Positions 34,334-48,600 of a DNA stretch of 64,000 nt are shown here, piece by piece (the first letter of the stretch is position 1; each line of letters begins with the position of its first letter). Source of the DNA: Rostratula benghalensis (Eukaryota; Chordata; Aves; Charadriiformes; Rostratulidae). Location: assembly GCA_013399305.1 (NCBI GenBank), contig VXAI01000246.1, forward strand, positions 892,227 to 956,226, read 5' to 3'. The position numbers and the translations under genes were made by a program. A model generated the notes under the pieces. It searched no databases. It was not told where the DNA came from and saw nothing but the letters and a program-made list of their open reading frames with translations.

Positions 34334-37300
34334 TGGTGCTTTGGCAGGATGTTCAATCTGTGAGTCATAGCTCTACTGGAGCCTACCAGCCCCTTGGCCA
34401 GACAAGCTTTGCCTTCATTAACTCTTTCCTGCAGGAGAAGCAGAAGCCAATTAATTACAACGTAGACTGTATTCCATTAAACTCCTCTAAAGCTCCAGGG
34501 GAAGAGCCTCAAGACTCGACTCTGATCCTGTTGCCACTGACGCCAGTGAAAAGCTCTCCACAGACTTGGATGGGAGGAGGCATTAATTCCATGTCTGCTT
34601 TCAGCCTGGAGCATGGCCACACTCTGCCACTGCCAGGAGGGCTGTCCCTCTGAACAGTCCCTCTTCCCCACCAGCACCTGCCTTTGGGAGATGCACTGGG
34701 CACAGAGAACCATTTCTGCTGGTCCCAGTAGCAAGGGACTGAGTGGCCACCCTCCCAGTGGCCATGCAATGCAGTTACCATCAAATCCTTGCTCCTGTAT
34801 CTTATCTTCTACCTTCATTCTGCTGCTTCATATAAAGAAAAAACCCCCGAGCCTTTCACCTTTCAAGTTGAATGGACTTTAATTGGATTTTCAAAGAGTA
34901 ATCATCACGTCTGAAATGACAGACTTCAGCTCATCCCCAACACTTACAGTTTTGCTTCTAGAAGACAGAACTTCACAAGCAGGGACAAAGTCACAGCTCC
35001 ACGAGGCTGGTTTTAAGTGGGCAAATCTTAGAGAAAAGTACTGTTCCTCCGTCCACTTTTCATAAACTGTGTTCCAGAGAGGTCAGGGGACAAAATGCAG
35101 GTTGGCCTGTGTCCTGTGGGACTGCAGTTGACAAAGGAGGAGCAGATCTTGCTTTGTTACAAGAGCAAGTTCAATGCCAGGTCGTGGTGCAAAACTGTGG
35201 ACATTTTTGCATGGGGTCTGATGCCACAACACCATGCACTCCGCAATGCATAAGCAGCTGCTTTATATTCCCAGGCAGATTGGTTAGGTATTTGGTATGG
35301 AACAGGTACAAGGTGATAAAAGAGCAAGTGCATTATTTACACAGCACAGGAAAATGCAACTGGTCTTCTGGATACAGGACAGCATAGTTCAAAGTCAAAT
35401 TTCTCTTTGTTCCTTGTGTGTTGCAAGTAGCTCGTTGGCGAGGGCCCAGCACTGCTCAGACTGGTTACAGGACCGTCTCATCTGAGCTCTGATCTGTGCC
35501 ACAGCTCCTATTTCTTGTATTTTGTTTAGCTGCACTGTGGGCCAACAAGCTCCCACTGCAGTCAACAGGCCCTCGGGATCCAGTCTTTCTCTCGAGTCCT
35601 GGTGCAATGATGTGTCTTTAACCTCTTCACTCTTACTACTGTTCTGAACACTTTTCTTCCCAGTCCCACTTACCTGGGGTCAATGTTTCCTAGAACCTCA
35701 TCAACAAAACTCTTCACAGAGATGCAGGAGATGTGCTTTACTCTTGCTATGGTCCACAGAGGTGGTCACATCACGGATGCAGGTCTGTCTGTCCATGCAC
35801 TCACGTCTGTCCTTCCAGGGAGAGGGAGAGCCTGCAAACCTCTGGCAGAGAGCGTTTCAATCATTCAGGGTGGATATAAGACCAGAGAAGAGTTCTCAAG
35901 AAAAGCTTGGTTAAAGAAGTCATAATACATAACAAATTATGGAAGTGAAGAAAAACAGGTTAAACAGACATCACATTTCATCTTTGTTTCTTTCTCTGTC
36001 AACCCCTTTTCTGTTGGCTAATAAATTCTCTTTCGGGGCACTGTGGTTTGGCAATTCTGAATTGTTTAAATCCACTAGATGAAAACTACCTCACAGGGGG
36101 GTTGTTTAATATCCAGGGTCAGATTTGCAGCAGCTGCAGTGCCTCACCTCAGCTTCAGGTGTTTCTGCACAGCTATAAGCTCACAGAAACAAATTTAACA
36201 GGCACCACCCCCAACCTGAGCTCAATTTGTAGCTTTGCCATTTGTAGGTTCTAGTAGAAAATCAGCCCATTTTTGCTTTTTTTTTTTTTGGTATAGATTT
36301 CTACATTAACAAAGAGAAACCACATTGTGCCCACATGTCTCTGTGGGGCAGATTCCTAAAAAAAGGAATTGACACCTTCAAACACTCAAGTGGCCCCTGC
36401 ACTTTATTTCCTCCTCTCTTTCTGTCGTTCGGTCTCACAGCACATCACAACCCATTCGTCTACAACCACACACTCAGAAATGCCACATTTCTTCAGCTCA
36501 GCTCTTACAAACAGATGCTTTATGCTTCAGAACAAAGAATGTGCATGAAGGTCACCTGTTTTTTTCTAGAGGTGTGTTTAACTTCATATGTATACACAGC
36601 AGAGCAACATAAACTTCCTGACACTGGACAAAATAGAAGGTTAAGGTTCATTGAAACTAATCAAGAAAAATGCAGTAAATCCAAAAAACTGAAGGAAATC
36701 TTCAGCTGAACAGCATTTTTGCACTGTCCTCATTTAATCAATTTGATCATAAGCTATTATTTTTAACTCTTAAGGCATCAGGGCAGAAGGACAACTTTTG
36801 AAGTGGCAGCATAAAACAAAAACAACAGACTGATGTGCTTACAGGTGGCCAGCGATCTCAAAGCCTTGTGGATCCTTCCAGACTTCCACTTAAGGAAAAC
36901 CCAGGCTGGGCTGCATGGTGTACACAGCCATTGCCCATCATCTCCATCACCCAGAGGTCCTGGAAAGGCTGAGGGTCTCTGGTTGAGGTGGTGTCTGGGG
37001 ACCCCAGTGAGGGACCCAGGCTCTTGCCTGTCACAGAGGAGCCCATGAGCACTCACCACTGGGATGCAGAGCAGGAGCCTCCTCACACCCATCCGTAGGG
37101 ACCAGCTCTGCTGGGACTGATGGCAGACGTGAGGAGGAGAGCGCAGAGATACATAAAGATTCCTAATTTTTGGGGGTGCTGCCCATGTCCCCTCAGTTAC
37201 AAAGCTTCCAAGGCAGCAACTGGGTGGCCACACAGTACATTTTAGCTTCTTGCCCGTCAGTAGCTGCTCGGGAAAGCTCGACAATATCTGCAGTGCTTGT

Positions 37301-38479
37301 GTGCACACACACAGGAACCCAATTAAAGAAGCCAGGGCTGGTGTTCCCCCCTGACTCCCCCCATGGGTGCATGCAACTCCAACACCTTAATAAGATGGGG
37401 CAGGCAGAGAAGCAGCACTAGGGCAACGTGGCACTGCTGGCCAGTCTGGCCCGAAAAGGAGGGGGCTGGCAAACCAGCACAGGAGCAGCTTGCCATGTCC
37501 AGCATCGGAAACTGGGGCAGCCCAGTTTCCATCTCCAGTGGTGGAGATGCAGAGAAAGCTGTCAGGAAAAAAAAATCAAGAGAGAAGACCCACATCAAGG
37601 GAACAAGCTAAGCTGAGAGAGATGGGCAGGAGCCCAGAGTGAGCATGGCCAGTGCAGAGAGGACCACTGCCAGGCCTCTCCAGAGCTTTGTGCCCATCCT
37701 TGAGACTGCATAGCTCCCCTGGGAGCAGCTACCTCCAAGCATGTGGGAAAGGTCCTCATGTGCAGCTGAGTTACTGACAACTGTTAGAAGTACCTGGGTT
37801 TCAGGTATAATAAAATTAAAGGCATTCAATTCCTCTGTCTTCTCAGAGCTGGGGCACGCATGCGAACCACCCTGTGACAGCTCAGTAAACCCACGTGTTG
37901 GCTCCTGGTGACAGCAACACCGGGGGACAGACTCTCCACTCACTTTTCAGACACCTGTGTACCATAAGAATCCCAGGTTCAGGGACTCTGCCTGTTCCTG
38001 AAGAACACAGCGAACACCCTTCCTGCAAGCCCAGAGTGTGAGCTTTCCCCTTAACAACTGCACACCCGCTGCCAGCCACACGCAGGCACAACAGGCAGAT
38101 TTTAGGCATCTGTTAGGGTTTTTTCCCAGGTGATGCAAGGCTTACAAACAGTAGCAGAGCTGCCTCAGATGAAACACAGCTGTTTGGTCCTATGTCAGCA
38201 CCGTGGGTGGGTGAAGCACTGATGACGTTCAAAGGAGAATTTTCTTTCCATGCCAGGCAGTGAAACAGTTTTTCTAGAATGTGTTCTTTTCACAAGTGTT
38301 TGGGGTTTTTTTGTTTTTTGTTTTTCTTTGTCAAAATCATATCCTGAGATCTTATTTAAAGTTATGTATAGAAATAAGGCAGAAGAGCATTAGAACCTGC
38401 ACTGGTTTAGAAGCTTGTATCCCCCCTCTGCTTGCACTGCTTCAGAGTTACAACCTCTCTCCCCCACATTAGGTAGTAT
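34334..38479. other. Intergenic, no feature recognised
   Basis: AT-moderate sequence with short poly-T runs. No coding, RNA or repeat identity recognised. Contains no exact octamer. Confidence 0.5.
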
Positions 38480-38680
38480 TTTCATTAGATATCCGACCTC
38501 TGGTTCTGATTAAATAACTTGTATAATTAGATTGAAACATCTGCTTATCCCTGGGGGAAGAAATCCTTTTCAGCACTGGACTAAGTCTGATTTGGTTAAT
38601 TACCTTAGCAGTACTGTATTAATACATAGCTTCTTGATAGCAAGAAGCTGTGGTATTGGGTTTATTCTTCCTGGTTTTCA
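38480..38680. promoter_or_regulatory. Candidate regulatory element with a perfect hairpin
   Basis: TATAATTAGATTGAAAC and TTGGTTAATTACC precede AGCTTCTTG-ATAG-CAAGAAGCT (38628-38649), a nine-base-pair stem with a four-base loop. AT-rich, repeat-free. Confidence 0.33.
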
Positions 38681-40077
38681 CAATACTATCGTAAGACAGT
38701 TTAGGGATTAGGAATCAGGCATTGAGGCCAGTATCTCCCTCTGCTCTTCACTCATCTCAGTGCTCTCCCCCTTGTCTTGCTGATTAAAATATTCCCTGTT
38801 TTGCTTGCCTGTTGAATATAGTTTCCAGGTTCTTTGTTTTGCATGCAAGGATAATATATTCCCAGTGACTGCTACAACGCGGTGCATCCTGGGATACTTT
38901 GGAGTAATTAAACTTCTCAGGGTTGTTGGGAGATGCAAACTTGTATCAACAAACACATGCATTGCTTTTGGCCCTGCCAGTTTCCCAGTTCACCTCCCGG
39001 GAGCAGAGCAGTCCCAGCATGGACTGGGAAAAGTGGAACGGACGTACAAAGGAGAGCAACAAGGAAGGGGGCTCCGGGTGGCACACACTCTCCTCTTCCT
39101 CCTCCTCCTCAGCTGGCTGCAAGTTTGAACATCTGTGGGCAGCTGGAGAGCAGAGTTCCTCGTCATTGCTGTAAAGGCAGATGCTGTCCTTTGGAGATGC
39201 TTGACCAAAAGCAAACAAACTTATGCTGTAAAAGAAGTGACTGAGATTTGCATCCCAGCTCGGAAAAAAAAATAAATATGTTCTCAGGAGTGGGTGGCGG
39301 GGAGCCCAGTGGGCACCGAGCCCCGAGGAAGGTGCAGGCAGCAGCAGAGCCGGCGGCAGAAGCTGCCCTTAGGGCAGGTGGCTTCTGGCAAGGCCCTTGC
39401 TGCTGGCCCTCCCTGCTCGCCCACCAGGCTGAGCACCCTGGAGTGCCACTGGCTCTGAGCTGATTATTCAAATAGGCTGGTCTGGGGACCCAAAAGTGCT
39501 CCTGGCAACGGTGGGAACAGGAGCAAAAGCAACGTTATGCAACAGAGCATTTTTCTATCAACAGATGGAAATACCTAATAAGATGTAAATCAGCTGTTTG
39601 ATAACCAAGTCGTTACAGAACTAGAGAGTCAGGCTTCCCAGGGAAACTTCACCTCTCAGAACCATGTATTTACTCTTTATGTGACTTGCCAGCCTATCTA
39701 AAGGCTGGTCCTTTTCAGAGTGCTGTACAGGCAGCCAGAAGGCACTTTCACAAAGAATTGTTCGGATGCTTCTCAAAGCAAAAATATATTCAGTGCAGAA
39801 CTTAATTGTAACACTAAATCTGTGAGTTGTAGAAAAAGGTGATGGGGGTGGACATCATGGGGGAGGAGAGGCAGAGGAACATCACATCAAATGCCCATAG
39901 GAGATCAGGGCAAAGATACCCTGTCCAGCAACAGAGCATGGGGAAAACTGTCAGAACAGCACAAAGCTTGCAGCAATGCCTCGCCAGAACACTCTCCCAG
40001 AGTCTGACAGTTTGCAGAGATTTCCCATGACAGGAGTGAGGGTTGTTATTCAATAGCTGTTAGGGTGGGTTTTTTTT

Positions 40078-40425
40078 TTTTTTCCCTTCCACAACTTTAT
40101 CCAGTTTATTATTTATTTTTTTTTTTTTAAATATGTGTAAACTTTCAGCATCCACAGTGTTCTGCAGCAAAGATTTCTGCAGATTAATGACACACTGTGC
40201 AAAGAACCACCACCTTCTGTTTGAAGAACCAGAGCCAGTGAGCAAATCACCTCTGGGTGACTTCTTCATCCTACTACTGATTTCAGAGACTGCTACCGTT
40301 TCACCCTGCAATCATTTCTTTCCAGGCTGAGGAATCAGTCCATGGAGCTGTGCCGCCTGTGGATGCTTTCCTGTATCTTTGACAGGTCTTGTTGCACTTC
40401 TGAGTATTTTCCAGGTGTATGAACA
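40078..40425 (-). mobile_element. Ancient, diverged CR1 LINE remnant
   Basis: After a T-rich stretch, blocks such as TTTCAGCATCCACAGTGTTC, TGTGCAAAGAACCACCACCTTCTG and CCAGGCTGAGGAATCAGTCC follow the order of an old sauropsid CR1 family (reverse orientation). Substitutions and small gaps are many, so this is a pre-avian or early avian insertion. Boundaries are approximate. Confidence 0.72.
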
Positions 40426-40859
40426 CTTTGGCAAACAGGATTGTAGAGAATTAAATAATTTCACCTGATTTCTGTGGCCTGTATTCCCAAGAAGAGTGGG
40501 CCACCCAAAGCAGCAGTGGATGGAGAAGTGCATCCCAAGAGCTGAGACTGCTGCAAGGCTAATACATTCAGTCTAGAAAGATTTAAAAGCAGCATAACTT
40601 AGTTTGGGTTTTGTTGACATTTAAAGTAGCCCTTTGCCAGGCAAATGGTGTAAATAAGCTTTCTCACTTTTCTTCTGGAAAAAAAACCCAAACAAACCAG
40701 AGTGGAGGGAGGGAACCACTGCAAAGGGTGCAGAAGCAGGAGTTTCTCACAGCTCCCCCCAGCACAGAGCACATTCTAAGGACTGGCTGCTTGGAGACCA
40801 GTTTCAGGTGGGTTTTTTAGGTCAGAAGGTGAGTAAAGGTTGGATTTTTTCCTGGCTAC

Positions 40860-41010
40860 TTTTCTTTCCCTGCAACTTTCACACAGAAGCATGAAATATA
40901 AGCGGATACATTGCAAGCAAGACAATGGATTACCTTGTACTGACGTGCAGGCCCAAGGTGTCTATTATTTATAGACCTCATTTTCTTGTAGCACATTTGC
41001 ATAGATGAAC
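40860..41010. promoter_or_regulatory. Candidate regulatory element with exact octamer
   Basis: Contains ATTTGCAT (40995-41002), the complement of the POU octamer, with GTCTATTATTTATAGACC just before it, itself a palindrome (GTCTAT...ATAGAC). Motif-based call. Confidence 0.3.
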
Positions 41011-44000
41011 CCTGGTGGCTGACAGGCCTAAAGCTGCGAGGCTCCAAGTCAGTGCAGATGCTGGAGAGTGGGGTAATTCAGCAGCCAGATATCACTTTGT
41101 GTTATGTAGCATCACACCTGGCCACAGACTGCGGAAAAAGTGGGGAAAAAAAGGGGCGGAGGAGAATTTTGCCAGAAAACTGTGCCTGTTCAGTCCTGGA
41201 GGGGGTATTTCCATTATTCCTCACGTCACTTTGGCACTCTGACTGCATAACAGGTAGAGTGGAAACATCCAGATCTGCCCATGCTGTGCAGCCACAGTGT
41301 GTTTGAGGGGAGTCAGACCCCCGGCAGGGACAGGACAGAGCTCTCATGCTCAAGTTGTCACGAGGGGTAACTTTCAGCCCGAGAGAAAGTGAACTGCTTT
41401 AGCAAAACCAAAACATTCCTACACCTGGTTTGAAACAGAGAGGCTGTCTGGTGTCAGCTGGGTGGGTTGCTCCCGTTGTCATCAAACCAATTAAAGTATT
41501 GATTTGCTAGGGGCCAGGGTGTGTTTGAGGGAGACTCATAATTTCCCTTCCCTGTGACATCTCAAAAGATGTCTCTGGGGATGAGGCTTATCAGGGCACC
41601 TGGCAGGAGAAGGGAGTATCTGCTCCCAGGCTTCAGCTCAGCCCTGAGCACCCGTGCCCAAGAGCCATTGCCCCAAGAGAAAAGGGAAAGTGCAACATAC
41701 CCTTCTTCCTTGGGAGAAGGTGCTGCAGAAGCCACACGATGCTGGTCCCCAGTGAGAAGAGGTCAGTGGCTTTCCTTCCAGGGAACTTCTGCAAGTAGAA
41801 ATACTGAATTAAGAGAAGATGCCAGGGGAGGGAAGTGACCAGCTTTGCATGAGCAGTACCACACTACTGCTGTCTGGAAACCCCCTGAGTGGTGGGACCC
41901 GTGCCCCAGGCTGCCCTGCTCCTCACTGGGTGCTGCTGTCCCCCACGGTGGCACTCCTGGCCGCAGCGGAGGCCTCCGTGAGATCCAATTGCACAAAGCT
42001 GGATCATGTATCACAAAACCAGCTTTGCTCAGTTAATCCCCTGATTGATTTTAAGGCCTTGCAGAGACTGAAAGACTATTAAGAGATTTGTGTTGGCAGA
42101 GCTTCCCAGTGCAAGCACCGTCTACGCTGCTGCTCACCGGACACTTACCCAGTTGCAGCCTGAGCCCCTTCCCAGTGCAGGGCACCCTTACACCCCTGTT
42201 TAGATTGCATCAGCTCTGTCATTGCTGAAACTCCATCGAGAGCATTCACACCCCTACATAAGCAAAGGACCAGCAGGGTGCTAACCTCAGCACCCGCTCT
42301 CTGGGCACCCCTCAGGACACCCCGTCTGGTGCAGAGTGCTCCCCTCCTTGCCTGGACCCCGCTCCAGGAGCCATCATCCTCCCTCGTGCTGGTCCGTTGA
42401 GACTTTTGCATCTCCAGCAATGGTGCCAACACACTGAGGGGCTGAAAGGTCTCTCATCACAGCCCTCAGGAACTGCAGCCCAATACTCTTTGCTTTCTTC
42501 CACTATAATTTTCCTCTCGGTCCTTGAATCTCACCTTAAGCAGCCCCACTGGCTCAGAGCACTGCGTTGCCTTACTCCTGGTGCTCTGCAACTCATCCCC
42601 AGTTGTTCCCTTGTCTCACTTCAACATCCCCAGCTCTGCTTGGATGGGATACAATGTGCTGAGTGTGCAGACCTGAAACGCTTGCTCTTGCCTTTGACTG
42701 CTCATGTGCCTGCCTGTTTTCTCCAGCACCTGCCTCCTCATGTCCAGATTCAAACTCCAGATAATGTAACCCTGCTAGCCTCCTGGGCAGGGTTGTGTAT
42801 GCTGGGAGAAATGCTGGCCTTGAAAATTGGGTGTGAGCCTGTGGGATTCTTCAGACACTTTCTGTTACCGGGACTGTCTGGAAAAGGCTGAAGTCTGACC
42901 CTCAGTTCCTATCTCAAGTTCACACCAGAAATGATGCCCAGGTAAGTATCTGGCAGGCCACTGTCCTAGACTATGGCAAACCAAGACACCAGCAGCAATG
43001 TTTTCTCCTGTTGGTCAGGCACCTTCTTTGCTGCAGCAGGCAGAAGCATTTCAAGGAGATGTTTTTAAGCAGCAGCTCAAATCATTGCTCAGCTCTTCAG
43101 AGCCTGCCCAGGGCACAGGAACTGCTGAGCTGAACCCCCAGCACAGACTGGTGCAGACCACGGGTGCCACTGAGCAGGATCCAGACAAGCCCGGCTGTGG
43201 TAGACTAATCCTGAGGCAGACAGAAAAAAGCAGGTACCAGCCTCCTCCCTGGTGCTGACAGATTGCTCTTCTGTGGCTCCAGCCCCAGCCTGGCATCCGA
43301 GACCAGGCTGTATGTGGTGCTGTTGTTCAGGGAGATGCAGCCTCCTGGGTTTCCTCCCTTACTTACGTTACAGCTGCAGACATGGAAGTCTTGGACGGCA
43401 CCCAGCCTACGCTGTGTGTGATGTAAAATGCCCTCCCAAGCCTTTCTGCACAGCCTTCATTCCTGGAGACAACTGCTGGGTGCTGCACAGAGCCAAGTTC
43501 CAGCAGAGCAGGGCACATGGCAGGTTGCATACGTGACACGAAGCTGGCAGTCACTGGGATGCTGCTGCCTGATCCCCTCCACTCGGCAGCGCGCTGTGGG
43601 CCAGCAGCTCCTCTGCAGCATGGGCAAGAGGAGCTCAGTGATGCTCAGTCCAGGTCTCAGAGCACACGTGTGCACGAGGCAAGAGACCCACCACAGACTG
43701 CTAGCTGAGCCAACTGACAAAGAAGTTTATTGCAGCAGCTTGAAAGAGGATGAAAAACTCAGGGGAGGGCTCTTAATGTGCCAGAGGCCTTCAAAGGGAA
43801 AGATCCCAAACCAAAAATCCTGGTTCTAAAGCACCAAACTCTTTATCTGGCTCCCATACTGCTGTTTATCCTTGTGACAGGGCTGAGAAGCACCACAGAA
43901 CTGGTGCCTTTTGTCAATGTGACCTAAAGAGCAGTCCACATACCAAAAAGGAGGATGTGGGATGGGGATGAGGTTCTGCCAGGATTTCCAGCACCGGGAA

Positions 44001-45544
44001 TAGTCCAGCACGAGTTTTGGAAGGTTTGCAGTGAGAACATGAAGCAACTCCTCTGCTTGTCAGAATGACCAGGAAAGGAAGAAGGCAAGGAATTGTCAGC
44101 TGTTCAATCTGGTATCAGCTCCACACAACACAGTGAAGTAAACAGTGTGAAACACCTGGAAATAAGATCTGTCAACTACTGAGTAATAGGGACATATGAA
44201 AAGCAAGTCAAAAAGACTTCTTCATTCAAGACACTGATTTTGCAGGTGATAAAATTCATTTCCATTGCAATAAAACAGCTGATATAATGCTACATAGTGA
44301 ACTTAAAGAAAACAGGTACCTGAACAAAAAAAGTCTCTGCAGGGCAGAGCAGAGGTGGAGGACAGAAGAATGCAGGGGTCTCGGCTGTCAAGGGAGCGCC
44401 TGCCCCTTGGAGCTGGCTTTGCCACGTCAGTAGCAGGGTGCAAGCTGACCTCACAGAGGATCTAGTTCCCAGACCTGTTCCTCTTGGGGAGCAGAGATGG
44501 ACAGCAGGATTTTGTGAGCCTTTACCTTCAAAAAATCAGGAGCTATACCAGGATGAAGACCTGCAAGGACCACACAAAGCTGCTTCATTCCTGCTTTTTT
44601 AAATCGCATGAGAATTTTGAAGCTGCAAGACAGGAATGTGGGCAGAGACCCGACGGTTCCATGTTGCTCAGCTGAGCAAAGCTTTGCTAATAACCCACAA
44701 CCCCCAGAGGGAAGGAGGGAGGGCCGGTTCTGTTTTTGCTTAACCAGGGTCTCCTGCCATTACAACATTATAACATCAAAGAACCTTGTGCTGAGAACTA
44801 GATACAACAGCAAGAGGAGCCTCAAAAGGACCAAACCTGAGGACCTCAGTGGGGTTTGCTGCAGGAGGACAAGATTTAAGCCAGAGTCTGGAGAAACAAA
44901 GACTCAGGGGACAGGATCAGTCTCTAATTACCTTGCAGTTAATGTGAGTGAGCAGCAGGATGAGGAGAGGGAGGGGCAAGAGACAGCAGCATGAGAAGCA
45001 CTGACCTGGAGCTAGGGAAGGAAAAGCTTAGGCTAGACACACACACACGAAAAAATAAAATAATCATACTATAAAAAATTACTTGGACAAAACAGACTCC
45101 TACAGGGAGAGTCTAAAAACTTAGTCACAGGAAATGCAAGGAAATCGGATGCAGTGTGAGCAGGAAAGCTGCAAAGAATGACTGCAGCCAAAGGGCCTCT
45201 CCCAGGCCCTTGGGCAGGACCGAGGGGTCTTCCCCAGCGTGTCAGTCATCTGCTGGTGGTTTCCAAACAGCCCTGGGTACCTGGTACCTCTGCCTGGAAA
45301 ATGAGTGGACACCGGTAATTTAACAGAGGCATCATTTTCAGCAAGAACCCTTTGGACATTCAACATACTGAGACATCAAAAATAACAGTTATGTTCCTTA
45401 GAAAGCACTCCAAAAGGGTAACAAAGGAAATTTCTAACCATCTCTTTTTCCAGGAAAAACATCTACAACAAGCACTGGGTGCTGTTGTATTTTAATCTAA
45501 GTTAAGTGACTCCTGTTCCCACTCTGGTACTGAATACTCAATTA

Positions 45545-45669
45545 CACTCAATTAATCATGCTCGGTCCCACATCCCCTCAATCATATTAAGGCACCCCTC
45601 CATGAACACATCCAGTTAGGCTTCCACTCAATTGATCATGTTCACTCAGAATTCCACTCAGCTGATCCC
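45545..45669. repeat. Degenerate repeats of CACTCAATTRATCATG
   Basis: Copies at 45545-45560 and 45625-45640 (80 bases apart) differ at one base; a third, weaker copy starts at 45655. Perhaps the relic of a tandem array. Confidence 0.5.
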
Positions 45670-48600
45670 AAGCAGCAAAGCTTCAGCTGCGTTATTCTCC
45701 ACTGTTCACAGACTTTTCACATTTCTATTCCTACTCAACTACAAACTTATTTGAGCAAACAGAAGGTGGTTCCTGGATGGGAAGGATTTGTCCAAAAGAG
45801 GTTTTTCAGGGTAGTGCTTTTCCGTTTCCCATTTCACCTGTTTCTTTCATTTCCTAGGTGTTACATCTCCCCAGAGTGCAAGGTTCTCCTCGGGTGGAAG
45901 CTGATGGTGCCTGGACACCCATGTACAGACAAGACTGTCGTTCTGAGGGCTAGGAATTTTTCCAAAAATATTCTGATACAACCAAAGGAATATCATTCCT
46001 TTGGCATATGTACTGATTGTATAGTAAATTTAGTATTTGATACTTAGACATTTTGACAACAGAAACGCAATTATGTAGAAAACCAGTTTATATCACCCAA
46101 GTAACAAAAAATGTGTCGAAACAGAAATGTTAATATAGATCCTTCCATGCAATTGGAATTAACCTCACTAATACTTTGAATGTTGTCCAACAAATTGTCT
46201 GGCTTATCTTTCATGAAACTGAGCAACTTCAAGTGGCTGAGAATTAGAGCTTGGCTGCACTTGTTATGGATGGAGCCAGACAGCAAAACCAAAATCAAGT
46301 AAACCAAATGGTAACATAAACTTAAATGAAAACATAGCTCTACTCTACTAGTTGACTAATGATTTTGGCTGAAAATGAGCATTTGCCAAGATGCCCCTTT
46401 GTATTGTAATGAGTCAAATCCAATTTCCTATCATCAAACTTGTAGATGGCAGCCAAGAAAATGATGTTTAATTGAGCTGAACTGTTACACTAAATTTGTA
46501 ACTTCGTTGAATGAGGATTGTCTCACTGTCCAGGTTTCTCACTCATTTTAAGGTTTTACTTCTGCATTTCAGGAATTAAGCAAGAGGAATATCTAGCAAG
46601 TTCTTTTGAAGGAGGCTAGACAGAAATAAATTGAGTTTGGGCCTGTCCTAAAACCTCTATGAGATTGGAGGTCTTGATCCTGACAGCATCCAGGAAGCAA
46701 TGCTTCCACATTTATTTAACAGTGACAATACATCAGTTTGTTTTAAAATATGGAATTCCTACTAATCCCCAAGTTAGTTACAGTTGTGGTAGACCTTTCC
46801 TATGAAGCACTGTCTCTCATGGGAGATGAACTGGTGGCTCCAGCCACAGCAGCCTGCCAAAAATTCCCACTAGCAATAAACATCTTATCTGTCAACCTGA
46901 CCTTGTACTTGGCTAATTCCTAAAAGAACTATCTAAGGTCAGGAGGAGAATTCCTGCTTTGGACTTGCAACTCGACCTTTGAGTTTCAGGAACGGGCCTG
47001 TCCACAGCTGAGGAGAGTCTTCTGGTTTCTTCCCACCAAGAACTTGTTTACTGTAGCCTCAGATGAATCTTTCCTATAACTGTGGTTAACCTCTTCCTAT
47101 GGTTGGGCTCCTTATGATTCACCTATGCTAAGCATTTTGCAATTAAACTCCCCCATAGAGCAAAACAAGCCTTTATTAGAGCTGCAGAAGGCCTCTTTGT
47201 CTGGCTGAACCGGGTCTTCTGCTTTTGTTCCCATGACTTTTTCAAAACAGGTTTGCAAGTTCTCATCCTTGGGCTGCATACTGCTGTGACCATAAGCTTT
47301 CACGAGATGCTTTTGAATACAGAAAGAAAAGGCGGTGGTGCTGGTGTGTGGGGGGGTGTCTTCCAGTCTACTTCATATAGACCTCTATTCTTTGAGGCTA
47401 ATCCTCTGTTCTTTGGTGAAAAACAATGTTTTTATAAGACAGGTGGATCACACATTCCCCTCTAGCAAAATGAGGCTCCAAAAGAGAGCAAGGTAAGTGT
47501 CTTGGGACATTCCTAAAATCACAAACATAAGCAACCAGCAAAAAAACAGGGCAACCATCACAGCAAAAATATAAAAATCTGCACCACATAAACAGCTGCA
47601 TAATCAAATGCCTAAAAACAAGGTCTAAAAATTTACATCATAGTGAAAGACACTTTTGAGTAAAAACAGTATTGGCATATCTAATTATTGGTGAAATCTA
47701 CGAAGAAAATCTTTTATGTTCTGAAAGACTACTCACAGTTCAGTAACAATCCTTCAGGATTTCTGTATGAGGGTTTAAAAGCTTTTCAATAGATTCAGGG
47801 GAAGAAAAGAAAGGTTTAGTTCCAAGTCTGAGCCAAAGTTTGCTGCGTAGTTAAAAAGAGTAAATGAACATGTGGATTTGACTCCTCTAGTTTTCCCTTC
47901 TCACACAGTGTCTACCACACTTGAACGACAGTGCACAGAGCCTGAACACGAAGGCTTCATGTTTTATTAATGGTGTCCAATTCATTTCCTGTTTTCATGC
48001 TGATAACCTGCCGAGGGAGAGGAAGGGAACTCAGGTGGCAAGACCTCAGATCCATTTTTCTTACACCCATGAACAGCTCACAAGTGGGTATTTCACTAGC
48101 AAAATCTCTTTATTGCATGTATTACGGCGTTGTCTGGGAAGCTTAACTGGGATGGCTGGCTTCACAGCTGCTGGCGTACACCTCCAAAAACCTCAGTGTT
48201 TTCCAGGCAAGTCCTCTTCAAGGTGACAGCTTTTAGGTTTTGATTCAATCAACACTCAGTAGCTATTTTCACTACTGTCCTTCCTACAGGACTAACCTCA
48301 TAATGCACCAAATTACTACCCTGGCACAAACCTCCGAGTCAAAATTCGCATTAGCAATACCATTCACTCTTTGCAGAAAAACCAATTTATTCCCTGTTAA
48401 AGACAAACCAATGTAGCGTTCAGCCCAGTAGCTATTCCCAGAGATTTTATTTTTTGACTGAAATAATGTTACCAGTGCTACAAAATGGAGCATATTGAAA
48501 AAAAAGCCTAATGCTTTCTGCAAATTCCCCCCCTGCCTTTTTTTTAAAAAAAAAACAAAACCCAGCAGCATAATTTCTCCTGTGTCTGTAATATTTACTG

